From SURF-28 sp034521465 (GTDB taxonomy: Bacteria > Bacteroidota > Ignavibacteria > Ignavibacteriales > Melioribacteraceae): DNA of 64,000 nt. This document shows positions 30,901 to 39,213 of this stretch, in pieces; position 1 is the first letter of the stretch; each line of letters begins with the position of its first letter. The notes under the pieces are model-generated. The model saw only the letters and a program-made list of their open reading frames with translations. It did no database searches and was not told the origin of the DNA. Made by a program: the position numbers and the translations under genes. The stretch covers positions 248,001 through 312,000 of the forward strand of contig JAXHMN010000011.1 of the NCBI GenBank assembly GCA_034521465.1, written 5' to 3'.

Positions 30901-31412
30901 TTATTCATCTGTTTTAAGATGATGGAGGTCATCATCTGATGAATCTGTATATTTTTTAATTGGGTCTTCGTCAATACTTTTAAGATTTTTCTTCTTTTTG
31001 TCCGCACTCCTTGGTTTTTCGGCATGTTTTGTTTTTGGCGGCTCAGATTCTTTCGTCCCGGCTTTAGAGAGATCTTTTACAACTTCAATTCTGGTGTTAT
31101 CTTCTTTTTTAGGTTTTTGCTTCTTAATTTGACGAACTTCTTTTTGCGGCGGCTTGGATTTCTCAACGCGTTTTTTCTTCTCTTCAATTTTTGTTCTATC
31201 AGATTTCCTGGGGGAGGGGACTTATACTTGGGTTTTAATTCTGCGTCGTCTTCATTTTTTAAGTGTTTATCTTGAGTTGCCGAAGCTGTTGCTTTTACAT
31301 CATCTCCGTTTTTCTGCCTAAACTTATAACTCACATAAGATATTGCCAGAGTTATTACGAATAATCCGGCGGCAATTATCAAACTATTATATATAATTGG
31401 GAGTAATTCCAA
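30901..31412 (-). CDS. Membrane-anchored charged protein, paralog A (frameshifted)
   Basis: I do not recognise a family. The N-terminus is MELLPIIYNSLIIAAGLFVI, a single TM helix followed by SYVSYKFRQK, as in the neighbouring paralog (31495-32070). The rest is a low-complexity, highly charged chain. The frame breaks near 31205 in a G-run. The continuation (TKIEEKKKRVEKSKPPQKEV ... DDDLHHLKTDE) is Lys/Glu-rich and ends at 30901, so the whole is ~170 residues. Probably an inner-membrane protein with a disordered cytoplasmic tail. Function unknown. Confidence 0.55.
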
Positions 31413-31494
31413 GTATCAGCCGTTATTATTGTTTTTCTATAACAACAATAATAAAGAGATATGGTTCCTTTTGCAAGCTATTGCTTGGGGATGA

Positions 31495-32070
31495 TTAATC
31501 GAAGTAACGATTTGGTTTATAATAGTAATCTTCATCGTCATCGGTATAATATTGCAGAGCTCGAAAATTGTTATAATGTTTTGCTAAAGTAATTGATCCG
31601 GAATCGCCAACATTAAAACTCTCTTTTGGTTCTTCTTTCGGAATTACTCTATTTAAAACTTCAATCCTCTTATTGTAGGAGCCCGCCGTTGTTCTGGACA
31701 TGCCAATATTTTCATTTGCAGTGGTATATCTCCTCTCTTCAGAATATTTAGTTCCTGTTGTGGAAGCAGATTTATCTAACTCGTTAGAATTAATAATCTT
31801 GGTTCTTCGGGCTGAAACAGTTGGTGGAACAGGTTTCCTTAATTCAGGGTTTTTTATAGTCGGAACTACTCTGATCTTACTTCTCTGAACCTGTTGTTGT
31901 GAACCGATATGTCTTGGCCGGGTAAGGTAATCGTATGTCTCTTCTCGCTTTTGTGATTTCCCGTTAGAACGATTCCTAACCTTATACGCGATATACGAAA
32001 AAGTAAGCACCACAACCATAAGAATTGTGAATAATATAAGACTTGTATATAAAATTGGTACTAAAGACAT
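31495..32070 (-). CDS. Membrane-anchored protein, paralog B
   Basis: 191 residues: one N-terminal TM helix (MSLVPILYTSLILFTILMVV, then TFSYIAYKVRNRS) and a polar, Arg/Ser/Thr-rich tail ending in an acidic, Tyr-rich segment (YYTDDDEDYYYKPNRYFD). The TM region matches the gene just downstream (pattern PIxYxSLI ... SYxxYKxR), so the pair arose by tandem duplication. No domain recognised. Shine-Dalgarno AAGGAGA precedes the ATG. Confidence 0.6.
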   Translation of the reverse strand: MSLVPILYTSLILFTILMVVVLTFSYIAYKVRNRSNGKSQKREETYDYLTRPRHIGSQQQVQRSKIRVVPTIKNPELRKPVPPTVSARRTKIINSNELDKSASTTGTKYSEERRYTTANENIGMSRTTAGSYNKRIEVLNRVIPKEEPKESFNVGDSGSITLAKHYNNFRALQYYTDDDEDYYYKPNRYFD

Positions 32071-32339
32071 AAATTTCTCCTTCTAACTAAACGACAAGGT
32101 GCAAGCTTCGTACCAATGATTACCTATGAAAACAGCCCAAAATCAAATTCTATTTATTACTATTGATTACTAATATGAGAAGCTGTATCAAAATGAGAAA
32201 TAAGAACATCAAAAAGTAAATTGAAGTAAGTTGTTATAAATAAACAAATTATAGAGATTCTAACTTTGATTTTGATTGAGATTTTAATATTTTTCCAAGC
32301 TCTATATAATAAGATTTGGCAATAATTCGGGGTTATCAA

Positions 32340-32654
32340 ATGACAAAAGCCGATATAGTGGAAAAAGTTGCTTCCGGAACCGGTTTAACTAAGCTGGAAA
32401 CAGAAGCAATTATTGAAGGATTTTTGAACACAGTTATCAGTTCTTTACGGGAAGGTAATGGAATCGAAATCCGTGGATTTGGCAGTTACAAGGTGAAGAA
32501 GAAAAATTCTCGATATGCCAGAAATCCCCGAACTGGAGAAAAAGTATTTGTCGAAGAACACTTTGTGCCGGTTTTCAAGTTTTCAAAAGATTTTAAAGCT
32601 GCGGTTGACCGCGGTATGAAAGAAAAAGCTAGAAAAGAAGGAGTCAAAAATTAG
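32340..32654 (+). CDS. HU/IHF-family DNA-binding protein
   Basis: From the ATG at 32340 the product is 104 residues, the HU/IHF length. MTKADIVEKVASGTGLTKLETEAII is the N-terminal helical body; IEIRGFGSYKVKKKNSRYARNPRTGEKV is the DNA-binding arm with the conserved RNP. It binds and bends DNA and helps organise the nucleoid. An upstream TTG at 32316 is in frame but would add eight atypical residues. The 3' end overlaps the likely start of the next gene. Confidence 0.93.
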   Translation: MTKADIVEKVASGTGLTKLETEAIIEGFLNTVISSLREGNGIEIRGFGSYKVKKKNSRYARNPRTGEKVFVEEHFVPVFKFSKDFKAAVDRGMKEKARKEGVKN

Positions 32655-33453
32655 TAACGATTTATCACATAACGAATTGATAAGATGCGAAGTTTGCGGA
32701 ACAGAAAATAAAAAGGATTTAGAAGTTTGCGAAGAATGCGGTGCACCTTTGTCTTCGTATGAATCTAAAAATGTTAAAGAAAAAGTGAGTACTGAGCAAA
32801 CAACACAAAACGATAATCCCAAGAAGGATTCAACAAAAAAGAAAAAGGCATCGGAAAAAATAAAAAGCAGTCAGCTACAAAGAAAAACCCGAACGAAATA
32901 AGTACAGTGAAAATTGTTTATACAACGATCGCCCTGATAATTGTTGGTGGAGTAATACTTTATTCTTCCGGCATATTTGATGAGCCGGATATTCCCGCAG
33001 TTAATCAACAACAGCAATTTGATGATTTCCATCGCGGTGCTGATATGTCGAAACTTCAGGAGATTAACAATCTCAGAAATCAAGTAGAAAGTAATCCGGA
33101 TGATCATCAAGCAATGCTGCACTTAGCTCACATGCTTAATGACTCGGGTTTCAAAGAGGAATCGATAAAATGGTATAGGGAATATCTAAAAGATCATCCA
33201 GATGCCGCGGATGTTTGGGTAGATATGGGCGTCTGCTATTTTGATATGAATGATTTTGAAACCGCGATAACTTCGATGAAAAAAGGAATTGAAATTAATC
33301 CGCAACATCAAATTGCACATTTTAATTTAGGAATTGTTAATTACTACAAAAGGTGATATACAGAAAGCGAAACAATGGTGGAATAAGGCCATTGACTTAA
33401 ATCCAAGTTCTGATATTGCTGCTCGCGCTAAAGAATTAATTCAGAATAACTAG
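32650..33453 (+). CDS. Zinc-ribbon/TM/TPR protein (two frameshifts)
   Basis: The pieces make one protein of ~265 residues. First comes a zinc ribbon, IRCEVCGTENKKDLEVCEECG (two CxxC pairs). A Lys-rich linker follows, with a break near 32885. Next is a TM helix (IVYTTIALIIVGGVILYSSG) and TPR repeats such as HLAHMLNDSGFKEESIKWY and FETAITSMKKGIEINPQHQ; a second break at 33350 leads to QKAKQWWNKAIDLNPSS and the stop at 33453. The start is unclear: AAGGAG sits six bases before an ATT at 32650, while the first standard start codon in frame is TTG at 32677. Likely a membrane scaffold; role unknown. Confidence 0.65.
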
Positions 33454-33476
33454 TAATATTAAGGAGGTATTATTAA

Positions 33477-33569
33477 ATGCCAAGTGGAAAAAAGAAAAAA
33501 CGCAGCAAGATGTCTACACACAAGCGTAAAAAAAGACTCAGAAAAAACAGACACAAAAAGAAAAAATAA
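33477..33569 (+). CDS. 30-residue Lys/Arg-rich AURKAIP1/COX24-like protein
   Basis: A tiny gene with an excellent Shine-Dalgarno (AAGGAGG). The product begins MPSGKKKKRSKMSTHKRKKR and ends LRKNRHKKKK. It matches the conserved basic motif of the AURKAIP1/COX24 domain (KMxxHKRKKRLRKxRHK), which in Bacteroidota occurs as a free ribosome-associated peptide. More than half of its residues are Lys or Arg, consistent with rRNA binding. It lies between the TPR gene and tRNA-Thr. Confidence 0.85.
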   Translation: MPSGKKKKRSKMSTHKRKKRLRKNRHKKKK

Positions 33570-33590
33570 TTTCTTATTAGTTCTCTAAAA

Positions 33591-33663
33591 GCCGCCTTAG
33601 CTCAGCTGGTAGAGCAATTCACTCGTAATGAATAGGTCGTCGGTTCGAATCCGATGGGCGGCT
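33591..33663 (+). tRNA. tRNA-Thr (anticodon CGT), integration target
   Basis: A 73-nt cloverleaf. The acceptor stem GCCGCCT pairs with GGGCGGC (last pair T-G). The anticodon stem ATTCA/TGAAT encloses CTCGTAA, giving anticodon CGT for ACG. The T-arm is CGTCGGTTCGAATCCGATG. CCA is not encoded. Its 3' 57 bases and ten bases beyond are repeated exactly at 40525-40591, marking this gene as the attachment site of an integrated element. Confidence 0.96.
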
Positions 33664-33673
33664 CAGGGGATTA
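33607..33673 (+). repeat. attL: 67-bp direct repeat in the 3' part of tRNA-Thr
   Basis: From TGGTAGAGCAATTCACTCGT to the GGGGATTA after the tRNA, this block is identical to 40525-40591. The left copy is part of the complete tRNA gene, so the element restored the gene on insertion. Confidence 0.93.
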
Positions 33674-34061
33674 AGAAAACAAGCCAAAATCGAACTTTCC
33701 TAAAACTCATATTCTCAATTGATTGATAAGAAAACATATTTAAAGTAACCAATCGAGTCTTCAGTCCGATTTAACCTATTCTTTTTTGAAGACCTCACTA
33801 ATTCAAAGAGCTTTAAACGAAAAGAACCTCAATAGACGAACTTGGTTCACCACAAACCAAATAACTATCAAGGCTCTTTTCAAATTGTAAACTTTTTCAT
33901 AGTGGTGATTGTGTTCGTTTCTTACCAATTTAACAGTATCTTTAAAAAGATGCAAGTAAAAAATTATTTGGACTAAATTAGATGCAAAAGAAAATTTTAT
34001 ACTAATTGATTTCAGATATTTATAATAGTAAGTTATCTTTAGATTAAATCAAGGAGGAATT
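33674..34061. other. Non-coding left end of the element
   Basis: About 390 bases without a convincing reading frame. It contains a small inverted repeat TTGGTT...AACCAA (33842-33860) and an AT-rich stretch before the IGD-repeat gene, which must hold that gene's promoter. No clear -35/-10 pair could be assigned. Confidence 0.4.
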
Positions 34062-34544
34062 ATGAGATTCTTAATTGGGTTGTTATTATCTGCTGTACTT
34101 TCTTTTGCTCAGTTGAGTGGTTCTAAAAGTTCTATTGGTGATTTTGATTACTATCATTTCAATGATTATTCTACAGGCAATTCAACTTATGGAAGTGGTT
34201 ATAGTATTGGTGATAATTATTACGGCACTTTTAATGATAATGAAGGAAATTCATATAACTATTCTGATTACCAAATAGGTGATTATAATTATTTCGATAT
34301 GAATTCAAGCACTGGTGAAAATATCTCGGGCACTTCTTATAATATTGGTGATTATAACTATACTAATTATTCTAATGGTGAAACTTCGACTTCAATTAAG
34401 ATAGGTGATTATAATTACTCCAATTCTAGTGATGGCAGTAGTTCAACAACATATAAAATTGGTGATACTGAATATATTCAGTTTAATAAAAGTTGGAAAA
34501 AAGATAACGACTATCTGAATCAGTTTTATAAGAAGAAGAAATAA
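34062..34544 (+). CDS. Secreted IGD-repeat protein, element cargo
   Basis: 160 residues with a signal peptide (MRFLIGLLLSAVLSFA). The mature protein is six tandem repeats beginning IGD at residues ~25, 49, 72, 95, 114 and 133, each of 19-23 residues (for example IGDYNYFDMNSSTGENISG, IGDYNYTNYSNGETSTS). Gly, Asn, Ser, Thr and Tyr dominate, as in short beta-solenoid or fibre-forming proteins. The C-terminus is Lys-rich. It has a strong Shine-Dalgarno (AAGGAGG) and is the only plus-strand gene of the element, far from the recombinase. No enzyme motif. A surface or extracellular role is inferred. Confidence 0.75.
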   Translation: MRFLIGLLLSAVLSFAQLSGSKSSIGDFDYYHFNDYSTGNSTYGSGYSIGDNYYGTFNDNEGNSYNYSDYQIGDYNYFDMNSSTGENISGTSYNIGDYNYTNYSNGETSTSIKIGDYNYSNSSDGSSSTTYKIGDTEYIQFNKSWKKDNDYLNQFYKKKK

Positions 34545-34927
34545 GTAATAATTATTTCTGAATATTGTCAGTGATAATTGAAGAATATTTCAACGATTTT
34601 AATGGGGTATAGCACCTAAAGAAAGGGGGTGGGTCTTGTGATGAAAACCGCACTTCCATTCTTATGCAAGTTTTAAGATCGTCTTTGATTTAATACTGCG
34701 ATAGTGAGTGGGTATAAATTCTAAGAGCCGTTCTAAGGTGTTTTCTTTTGTTAGTTCATAGTTATGTAGGGGTAAGTGAAAAAGTCTTCAAATTACCCCT
34801 ACTTTGCCTCTTAAAACCTACGCTATTTTGACGGTTATTTTTACGGTTGAGTCAAAGAAAATACGAAAATTTTCGTAATTGTAAGATTGGTAATTAAATC
34901 AGCTTAGATATATCAGTACATTTTAAA
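34545..34927. other. Non-coding region of the element with inverted repeat and palindrome
   Basis: No reading frame is convincing. Two structures stand out: a perfect 10-bp inverted repeat, GTAGGGGTAA/TTACCCCTAC (34766-34775 and 34793-34802), and a perfect 16-bp palindrome TACGAAAATTTTCGTA (34862-34877). Neither is followed by a T-run, so they are not ordinary terminators. They lie where the long minus-strand operon ends; replication or protein-binding sites are possible. Confidence 0.45.
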
Positions 34928-35278
34928 TTATTCGTTACCCTTACTTATCCGCTTCTTTTCCTCTATGCCTTGCTCATAGCTTTTCATCAGTTCTGTTAAT
35001 CCTGTATCTGATTCGAGTTCCCAGCTTGCAAAACTTTTTTTACTTTCTTGAAAATATTGTTCGAGAGCATCCAAAGCTTTATTTGCATTAGATAGATCAG
35101 GTCTAATAACATATTTTCCATTTTCATCTTTGATTCCTTCTTTAGGCAATTTAAAGATTTCTTTCTGTCTCGGATTATTCCTTGACTGATCTATTCCCTC
35201 TTCTTCAAATATTTTTTTCATTTCTTTGTTTACCATTTTTTGAAACTCCTTATTTTTTATTATTCGTTTAATCTCCAT
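34928..35278 (-). CDS. Small charged protein of the element, unknown
   Basis: 116 residues, rich in Lys and Glu and predicted mostly helical (MEIKRIIKNKEFQKMVNKEM ... LTELMKSYEQGIEEKKRISK). No family recognised, no signal peptide or TM. Its ATG lies inside the 3' end of the preceding 59-residue gene (19-base overlap), so the two are translationally coupled. Last gene of the minus-strand operon. Confidence 0.6.
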   Translation of the reverse strand: MEIKRIIKNKEFQKMVNKEMKKIFEEEGIDQSRNNPRQKEIFKLPKEGIKDENGKYVIRPDLSNANKALDALEQYFQESKKSFASWELESDTGLTELMKSYEQGIEEKKRISKGNE

Positions 35279-35439
35279 TGGGGTTTTTGCTCGTGTCTAT
35301 CAAATACTCTAATTAGTGATTCAATATCTACTTCACCGCTTATTTTCATTCTTGCATACCGCCAAGCAAGAATTTTATACCTTCCTTCATTTGTGATGTT
35401 GCGATATTGTCCGTTTAATATTCTGTTTGTTCTTTTCAT
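35260..35439 (-). CDS. 59-residue basic protein of the element, unknown
   Basis: Read on the minus strand from ATG 35439: MKRTNRILNGQYRNITNEGR at the start and DRHEQKPQWRLNE at the end. It is basic, with no TM and no recognised motif. The 54-base gap to the polymerase-like gene and the overlap with the next gene place it inside one operon. It might bind nucleic acid, but this is only a guess from charge. Confidence 0.55.
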   Translation of the reverse strand: MKRTNRILNGQYRNITNEGRYKILAWRYARMKISGEVDIESLIRVFDRHEQKPQWRLNE

Positions 35440-35492
35440 GGTTACTCTTTTATTTTGCTTCAGTTCGCATTTTAAAGACTTCTTGATAGACC

Positions 35493-36707
35493 TTATTCTA
35501 GTTTGGGATGATCATCCTTAATCCTTATTGTTGGTTTGAGATTTAGTTCATTTTGAAACGTATTTAACATTATCCGCTTCACTCTGATTGGCGTCTTTTT
35601 GAGTGGTTAAAACTGAATCGTGAATTGTTACCGCCCAAATATTTTCTTTTGCTATTTGCGGGATGATCTTATGAATTATAATATTTGCTTCAGCTCTTTG
35701 AAGTTGGATTGCTAAATTTTTGTAATCGTCTTTTTTATAGTGCTTAATTATATCCGCAACATTCGGAAACAGTTTTCGGAAATTTTTTCCTTTCCTCATA
35801 AACATAATTTTCGTTTTCTCTGCTATAAATATTTTTGCAAAGACTTTCACTTTGAAATCGTCTCTATTTTCGTAAACATCTGAACTCATTCATTAGATAT
35901 TCGTAAAACATTCCATTACAAGTAAGCTCTTTATAGAGTTCAATATCCCTCTCTTGTAAATCAAGATACATCTATATTTTTATTATAAACATAAGAGAGA
36001 TTTATATTATTATATCTACTTAGATACTTATCTATGAGTATATTCAAGAGGAAAGGTTGACTGTTCGCTATATCTACTTCAGCTAAGGGTTGCTTATTGT
36101 AGCTTAAATATGGTCAATATCTCTTGAAAGGTTTGTAACATTATTATGTATTCTACCTGCTGTATCATCAACAGTGAAAAAAAAATTTGTGTCGTTTATT
36201 AAGTCTATTGAAATGTTATAAGCAATATATTTTTCAACATCCGTTACATTTTTTTCTATGTAGTTGTAAGCTCCATCGTAATCTAAATTAATCCTGTTCA
36301 TACACTCGAAGATATAATTAACACTTTCGATTTCAGTCATCTTAATTTTATGCTCCAATTTTCTTTTTGTTACTCTTTTAATTAATTCCCTATCGGTTAT
36401 CTCTACCTTTCGAAATTTTCTATATCGGTATTTTTCCGTAAACCGATAACCTCTTGCTTTTTCTCCCTCTGATATATAAATTATCCGTCTGGATAATTCC
36501 CTGTTGTATTAATTCATCAAGATATTTTCGATAATAACTGCCGATCACTTTAATAAATATCGTAGATTTCAAGGAATAAAATCATCAACAGAAATTGATT
36601 TATTTAATACCCTTTCTAGTATAGAGTTTGTTAATTATGTAATAGTATTTACCAATATGTCTTTTGATTCGCACGAACTTAAAATTCGAGGGGACATATG
36701 CTCTCAT
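35493..36707 (-). CDS. Compact family-A polymerase-like protein (about seven frameshifts)
   Basis: Joined from short frames, this reads as one ~400-residue protein starting MRAYVPSNFKFVRIKRHIGK (ATG 36707, Shine-Dalgarno GGAGGGG) with a helical N-terminal part (IGSYYRKYLDELIQQGII). Three motifs match the palm/fingers of family-A polymerases in the right order: motif A-like DIANSQPFLL (36054-36074), motif B-like RDDFKVKVFAKIF with exact R-x3-K-x3-F-x3-[FY] spacing (35827-35865), and motif C-like TIHDSV (35611-35628). GRIHNNVTNL precedes motif A. No exonuclease domain is present. All motifs survive the breaks, favouring indel errors. It may replicate the element; the polymerase assignment is from motifs alone. 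Confidence 0.65.
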
Positions 36708-36721
36708 ACGCCCCTCCACTT

Positions 36722-37011
36722 TTAAATAAAAAGTTCGGTTTGGTATTTAACTTCAGTTTTGCTATCAGGCTTGAAATCGAAAGTCAATAAGAGTATATCT
36801 TTCACCCGTGAATTTGCTTATTGGCGATACGTTTGAACGTGTACCACGTTTTAGAATTTCATCGTGTGGAATAGTCATAGTCTGATCCATAGGTAATCAG
36901 AATGTCTTTCCCTTGATTGATTGCTTTCTGTACGTGATAGTCTCGAAGTGAAGCTAATCCGTTGTAAAGTCGTTTAACGGAATATTCGAAGTGATTTTGG
37001 TGTGTGCGCAT
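36722..37011 (-). CDS. Small protein upstream of the polymerase-like gene, unknown (frameshifted)
   Basis: Read from ATG 37011 with Shine-Dalgarno GGAG. Three frame segments give ~97 residues: MRTHQNHFEYSVKRLYNGLA, then MTIPHDEILKRGTRSNVSPI, then FKPDSKTEVKYQTELFI. The first third looks helical, the rest beta-rich. No recognised family. It ends 15 bases before the polymerase-like gene and is probably cotranscribed with it. Confidence 0.5.
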
Positions 37012-37175
37012 CTTGTTGCTCCTTTATCTTGAGAGACATGCTACACGCACACCTGTATTTCTTATAAACCCGTCTCTCTAATTCTATAATAATATTTACA
37101 AACACTTTTAGGTGCTACGTGTCTGTAAATACATCAGGAATTGGCGAACCATTATCCATTTCGCCAAAATAACTT
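37012..37175. other. Short non-coding gap inside the element operon
   Basis: It holds the inverted pair GAGAGAC (37032) and GTCTCTC (37073) and ACACGCACAC, which is complementary to the GTGTGCG at the start of the next gene. A small hairpin or a regulator site is possible; nothing firmer can be said. Confidence 0.35.
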
Positions 37176-37903
37176 TTAGAGAGTTTTAGACTTAATATTA
37201 AATAAATCGCACCAGCTTCTAGCTGTTTGGTGATGACAGTCTAATAAACCACCTAATTTTCGAAAATTAATTAGACCATTCTTTTTAAGTGCTAACTTGC
37301 AATTTGCGGAGAGATATTTTTTTACTGCATCAATTTTATCGGAAGGAAGTTTTGATTGACGATAATCATCAATAAGTGTCCTGAATATTCTCATTATCAA
37401 CTTTGTTTGTCTTTCTCGATCTTAGTGTTTTTATGATATTATGCGCATTTTCTAGTTCTCGGTCTTTATTTCGTTCTTCGCTATTCTTTTTATCAAGTGC
37501 TTTTTCATAGACTTTATTTTCTGCGGTTAATTGAACAACTTTTTTTGATAGTACTCCATTTTTCAGCTTCATATACTGACCGTTCTTTATGCATCCTTTT
37601 GTTAGATTCTATAACTAATACTAAAATCGATATTGTTATCTGCCGAAAACAATAATTAAAAGTTTTTTCGTCAATGTCTTTTTCTCGATTTATAGCATTA
37701 AGATGTAATGAACCAACACCTTCATCTAAGACAGAATATTTCGAATAATACATATAACTACTGATGAAAAGAGCTTCTTGGTTTGGATATAAATAATCGT
37801 AAGATTTCTTCGTTAACTCATAATCATTCAAGTCCGTTTTAATGAATTCATCAAATTGGTTTTTGAATCTTTTTTTTAGTTTGTCTTTAATGTTGTTGTT
37901 CAT
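37176..37903 (-). CDS. Coiled-coil protein with C-terminal helix-turn-helix, element (two frameshifts)
   Basis: Three overlapping frames (37514-37903, 37369-37572, 37176-37400) join into one protein of ~240 residues. The N-terminal ~110 residues are helical with no known family (MNNNIKDKLKKRFKNQFDEF). The middle is a coiled coil rich in Lys/Glu/Asn (LTAENKVYEKALDKKNSEER). The C-terminus is a helix-turn-helix: GLINFRKLGGLLDCHHQTAR, then SWCDLFNI. The layout recalls DNA-binding partition or regulatory proteins of plasmids, but no homolog is claimed. It follows the small membrane gene by two bases. Confidence 0.6.
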
Positions 37904-37905
37904 TG

Positions 37906-38163
37906 TCAGCCTTTAAAATTGTAATAGACCATTTGATTGCGTAATAACTTAGCCGAATGAAGTACATAATGAAGATGTAAATTCAGTACACCGAGTAGAA
38001 TAATATATTCTTCATAATGTCGCCATAGCCTGAACCCATATTCCTTTAAAAATTCCGAACTATACATTAAACGAGCAATTCCAATAATTGCAAGTATCAC
38101 ACAAACTGATATTATAAAAATGATTGTTTCTCTTGCAATTATTTTTTTGGTTTTTAGTTGCAT
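37906..38163 (-). CDS. Two-helix membrane protein of the element, unknown
   Basis: 85 residues from ATG 38163 (AAGG Shine-Dalgarno seven bases upstream). One clear TM helix (ETIIFIISVCVILAIIGIAR) and a second hydrophobic stretch with histidines (YIILLGVLNLHLHYVLHSAK). No family recognised. It lies between a secreted-protein gene and the coiled-coil/HTH gene. Confidence 0.6.
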   Translation of the reverse strand: MQLKTKKIIARETIIFIISVCVILAIIGIARLMYSSEFLKEYGFRLWRHYEEYIILLGVLNLHLHYVLHSAKLLRNQMVYYNFKG

Positions 38164-38193
38164 CAATTTACCTTAATAAGAAAATGTGAAGTA

Positions 38194-38716
38194 TCATTTT
38201 AAAAGTTCAGAAATAATTACTCTTGCATCTTTTGACTTACGCTTATCACCTAGCCCAACGGAAATTACATAATTGCCAAAATCTATTTCGAATTTCCTAT
38301 CCATTATGTCAATTTGAGAAATATAATTTCGGGTAATTCGTGATCTTCCCTTTTCCAATAAATTGTGATATGTGCTGTTTATAAATCAACTGAAAAAGGG
38401 TTTGAAATGCATTATACACTTCATCCGAAGAATCAAGTAAATTCCATTTGCTAATTAAACTTAGTGAGTCGTTATCGAAATAAAGATCGCCAAGCGTGTT
38501 TTCTTCTAAGTCAATAATTTCATAGGATTCCCAATTATTGTTACCAATGTCAGTGTCTTTCTTACAAACAAAATCTTGTTCGAGAAGATAAAGCACTTCA
38601 CCTTTAGCATCACCTATATGAAGTTCAATATCACCAAATGTAATTGAATTTACTTGACTGAATAATATGTTACTAAACAGTATAATACAGATAAGTATAA
38701 AAAAACCTCTTTTCAT
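38194..38716 (-). CDS. Secreted protein of the element, unknown (one frameshift)
   Basis: A signal peptide (MKRGFFILICIILFSNILFS) is followed by ~150 residues. The frame breaks near 38340; the end continues in another frame (SQIDIMDRKFEIDFGNYVIS ... ARVIISELLK) to 38194. The segment ITFGDIELHIGDAKGEVLYL suggests a small alpha/beta domain of the type that follows a signal peptide in periplasmic proteins. No name can be given. Its ATG is two bases from the stop of the DUF6804-like gene, so they are coupled. Confidence 0.6.
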
Positions 38717-38717
38717 T

Positions 38718-39019
38718 TTAGACCCACTTGTTTGTTGAAAATTTAATTGAGAGCAAAAAGAAAACTGCGGTTATTATATCAATAAACATCCATATACTTT
38801 TATCAAAATAAATCGGGAATATCGGATTGAATAAGATTGCAACAAGTCCAAAACTCCATATCCAAAAATCATTCTTTCTCTTTGTAATTAAGGTGAGATA
38901 AAGAAGCTGCGGAGATAAAAACTACTAATCTTAAGAAAGTGTAATAACCATAGGGTAAGTCAAATACCGCAAGTATCAATGAGTACTGAGATTATTATTT
39001 TGGGGTAAGTTAATTTCAT
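38718..39019 (-). CDS. DUF6804-like small membrane protein (frameshifted)
   Basis: Joined across two or three frames from ATG 39019: MKLTYPKIIISVLI, then DLPYGYYTFLRLVVFISAAS, then DFWIWSFGLVAILFNPIFPI and WMFIDIITAVFFLLSI. The PYGYYxxLR and LFNPIxPI signatures are those of DUF6804, a short membrane family with three or four TM helices and no known function. Length after joining is ~100 residues. Confidence 0.65.
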
Positions 39020-39035
39020 TTAATCAGTGTTAGCT

Positions 39036-39209
39036 TTATTTTTCTTTGTTGGTAATGGTCCTGCGTGTCTTTTGCTCCATTCCGAGTGCAGGTATTCCGA
39101 TTATTATCACAATAATACTTCCCCAGTGTCCGAAGAAATTATAAGCGGCTATAATGGCTATGATGAAAATAATTACAGCCCAATCAAATTTTTCTTTTGT
39201 TTTTCCCAC
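39036..39209 (-). CDS. 57-residue membrane protein of the element, unknown
   Basis: Two hydrophobic segments (WAVIIFIIAIIAAYNFFG and SIIVIIIGIPALGM) flanked by Lys-rich ends. A GTG at 39209 lies nine bases after GGAG and is preferred; a TTG at 39224 is an alternative that overlaps the previous gene. No family recognised. Confidence 0.5.
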   Translation of the reverse strand: MGKTKEKFDWAVIIFIIAIIAAYNFFGHWGSIIVIIIGIPALGMEQKTRRTITNKEK

Positions 39210-39213
39210 TTTA

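Noticed and set aside
34137..34480. CRISPR array or short tandem DNA repeat
   Set aside because: The repeat is at protein level (IGDYNY); codons vary, unit length changes from 57 to 72 bases and the reading frame stays open with a signal peptide.
35493..36707. Programmed ribosomal frameshifting
   Set aside because: There are too many breaks, in both directions, without slippery sites and pseudoknots; the same kind of break affects unrelated core genes such as pepF and copA.
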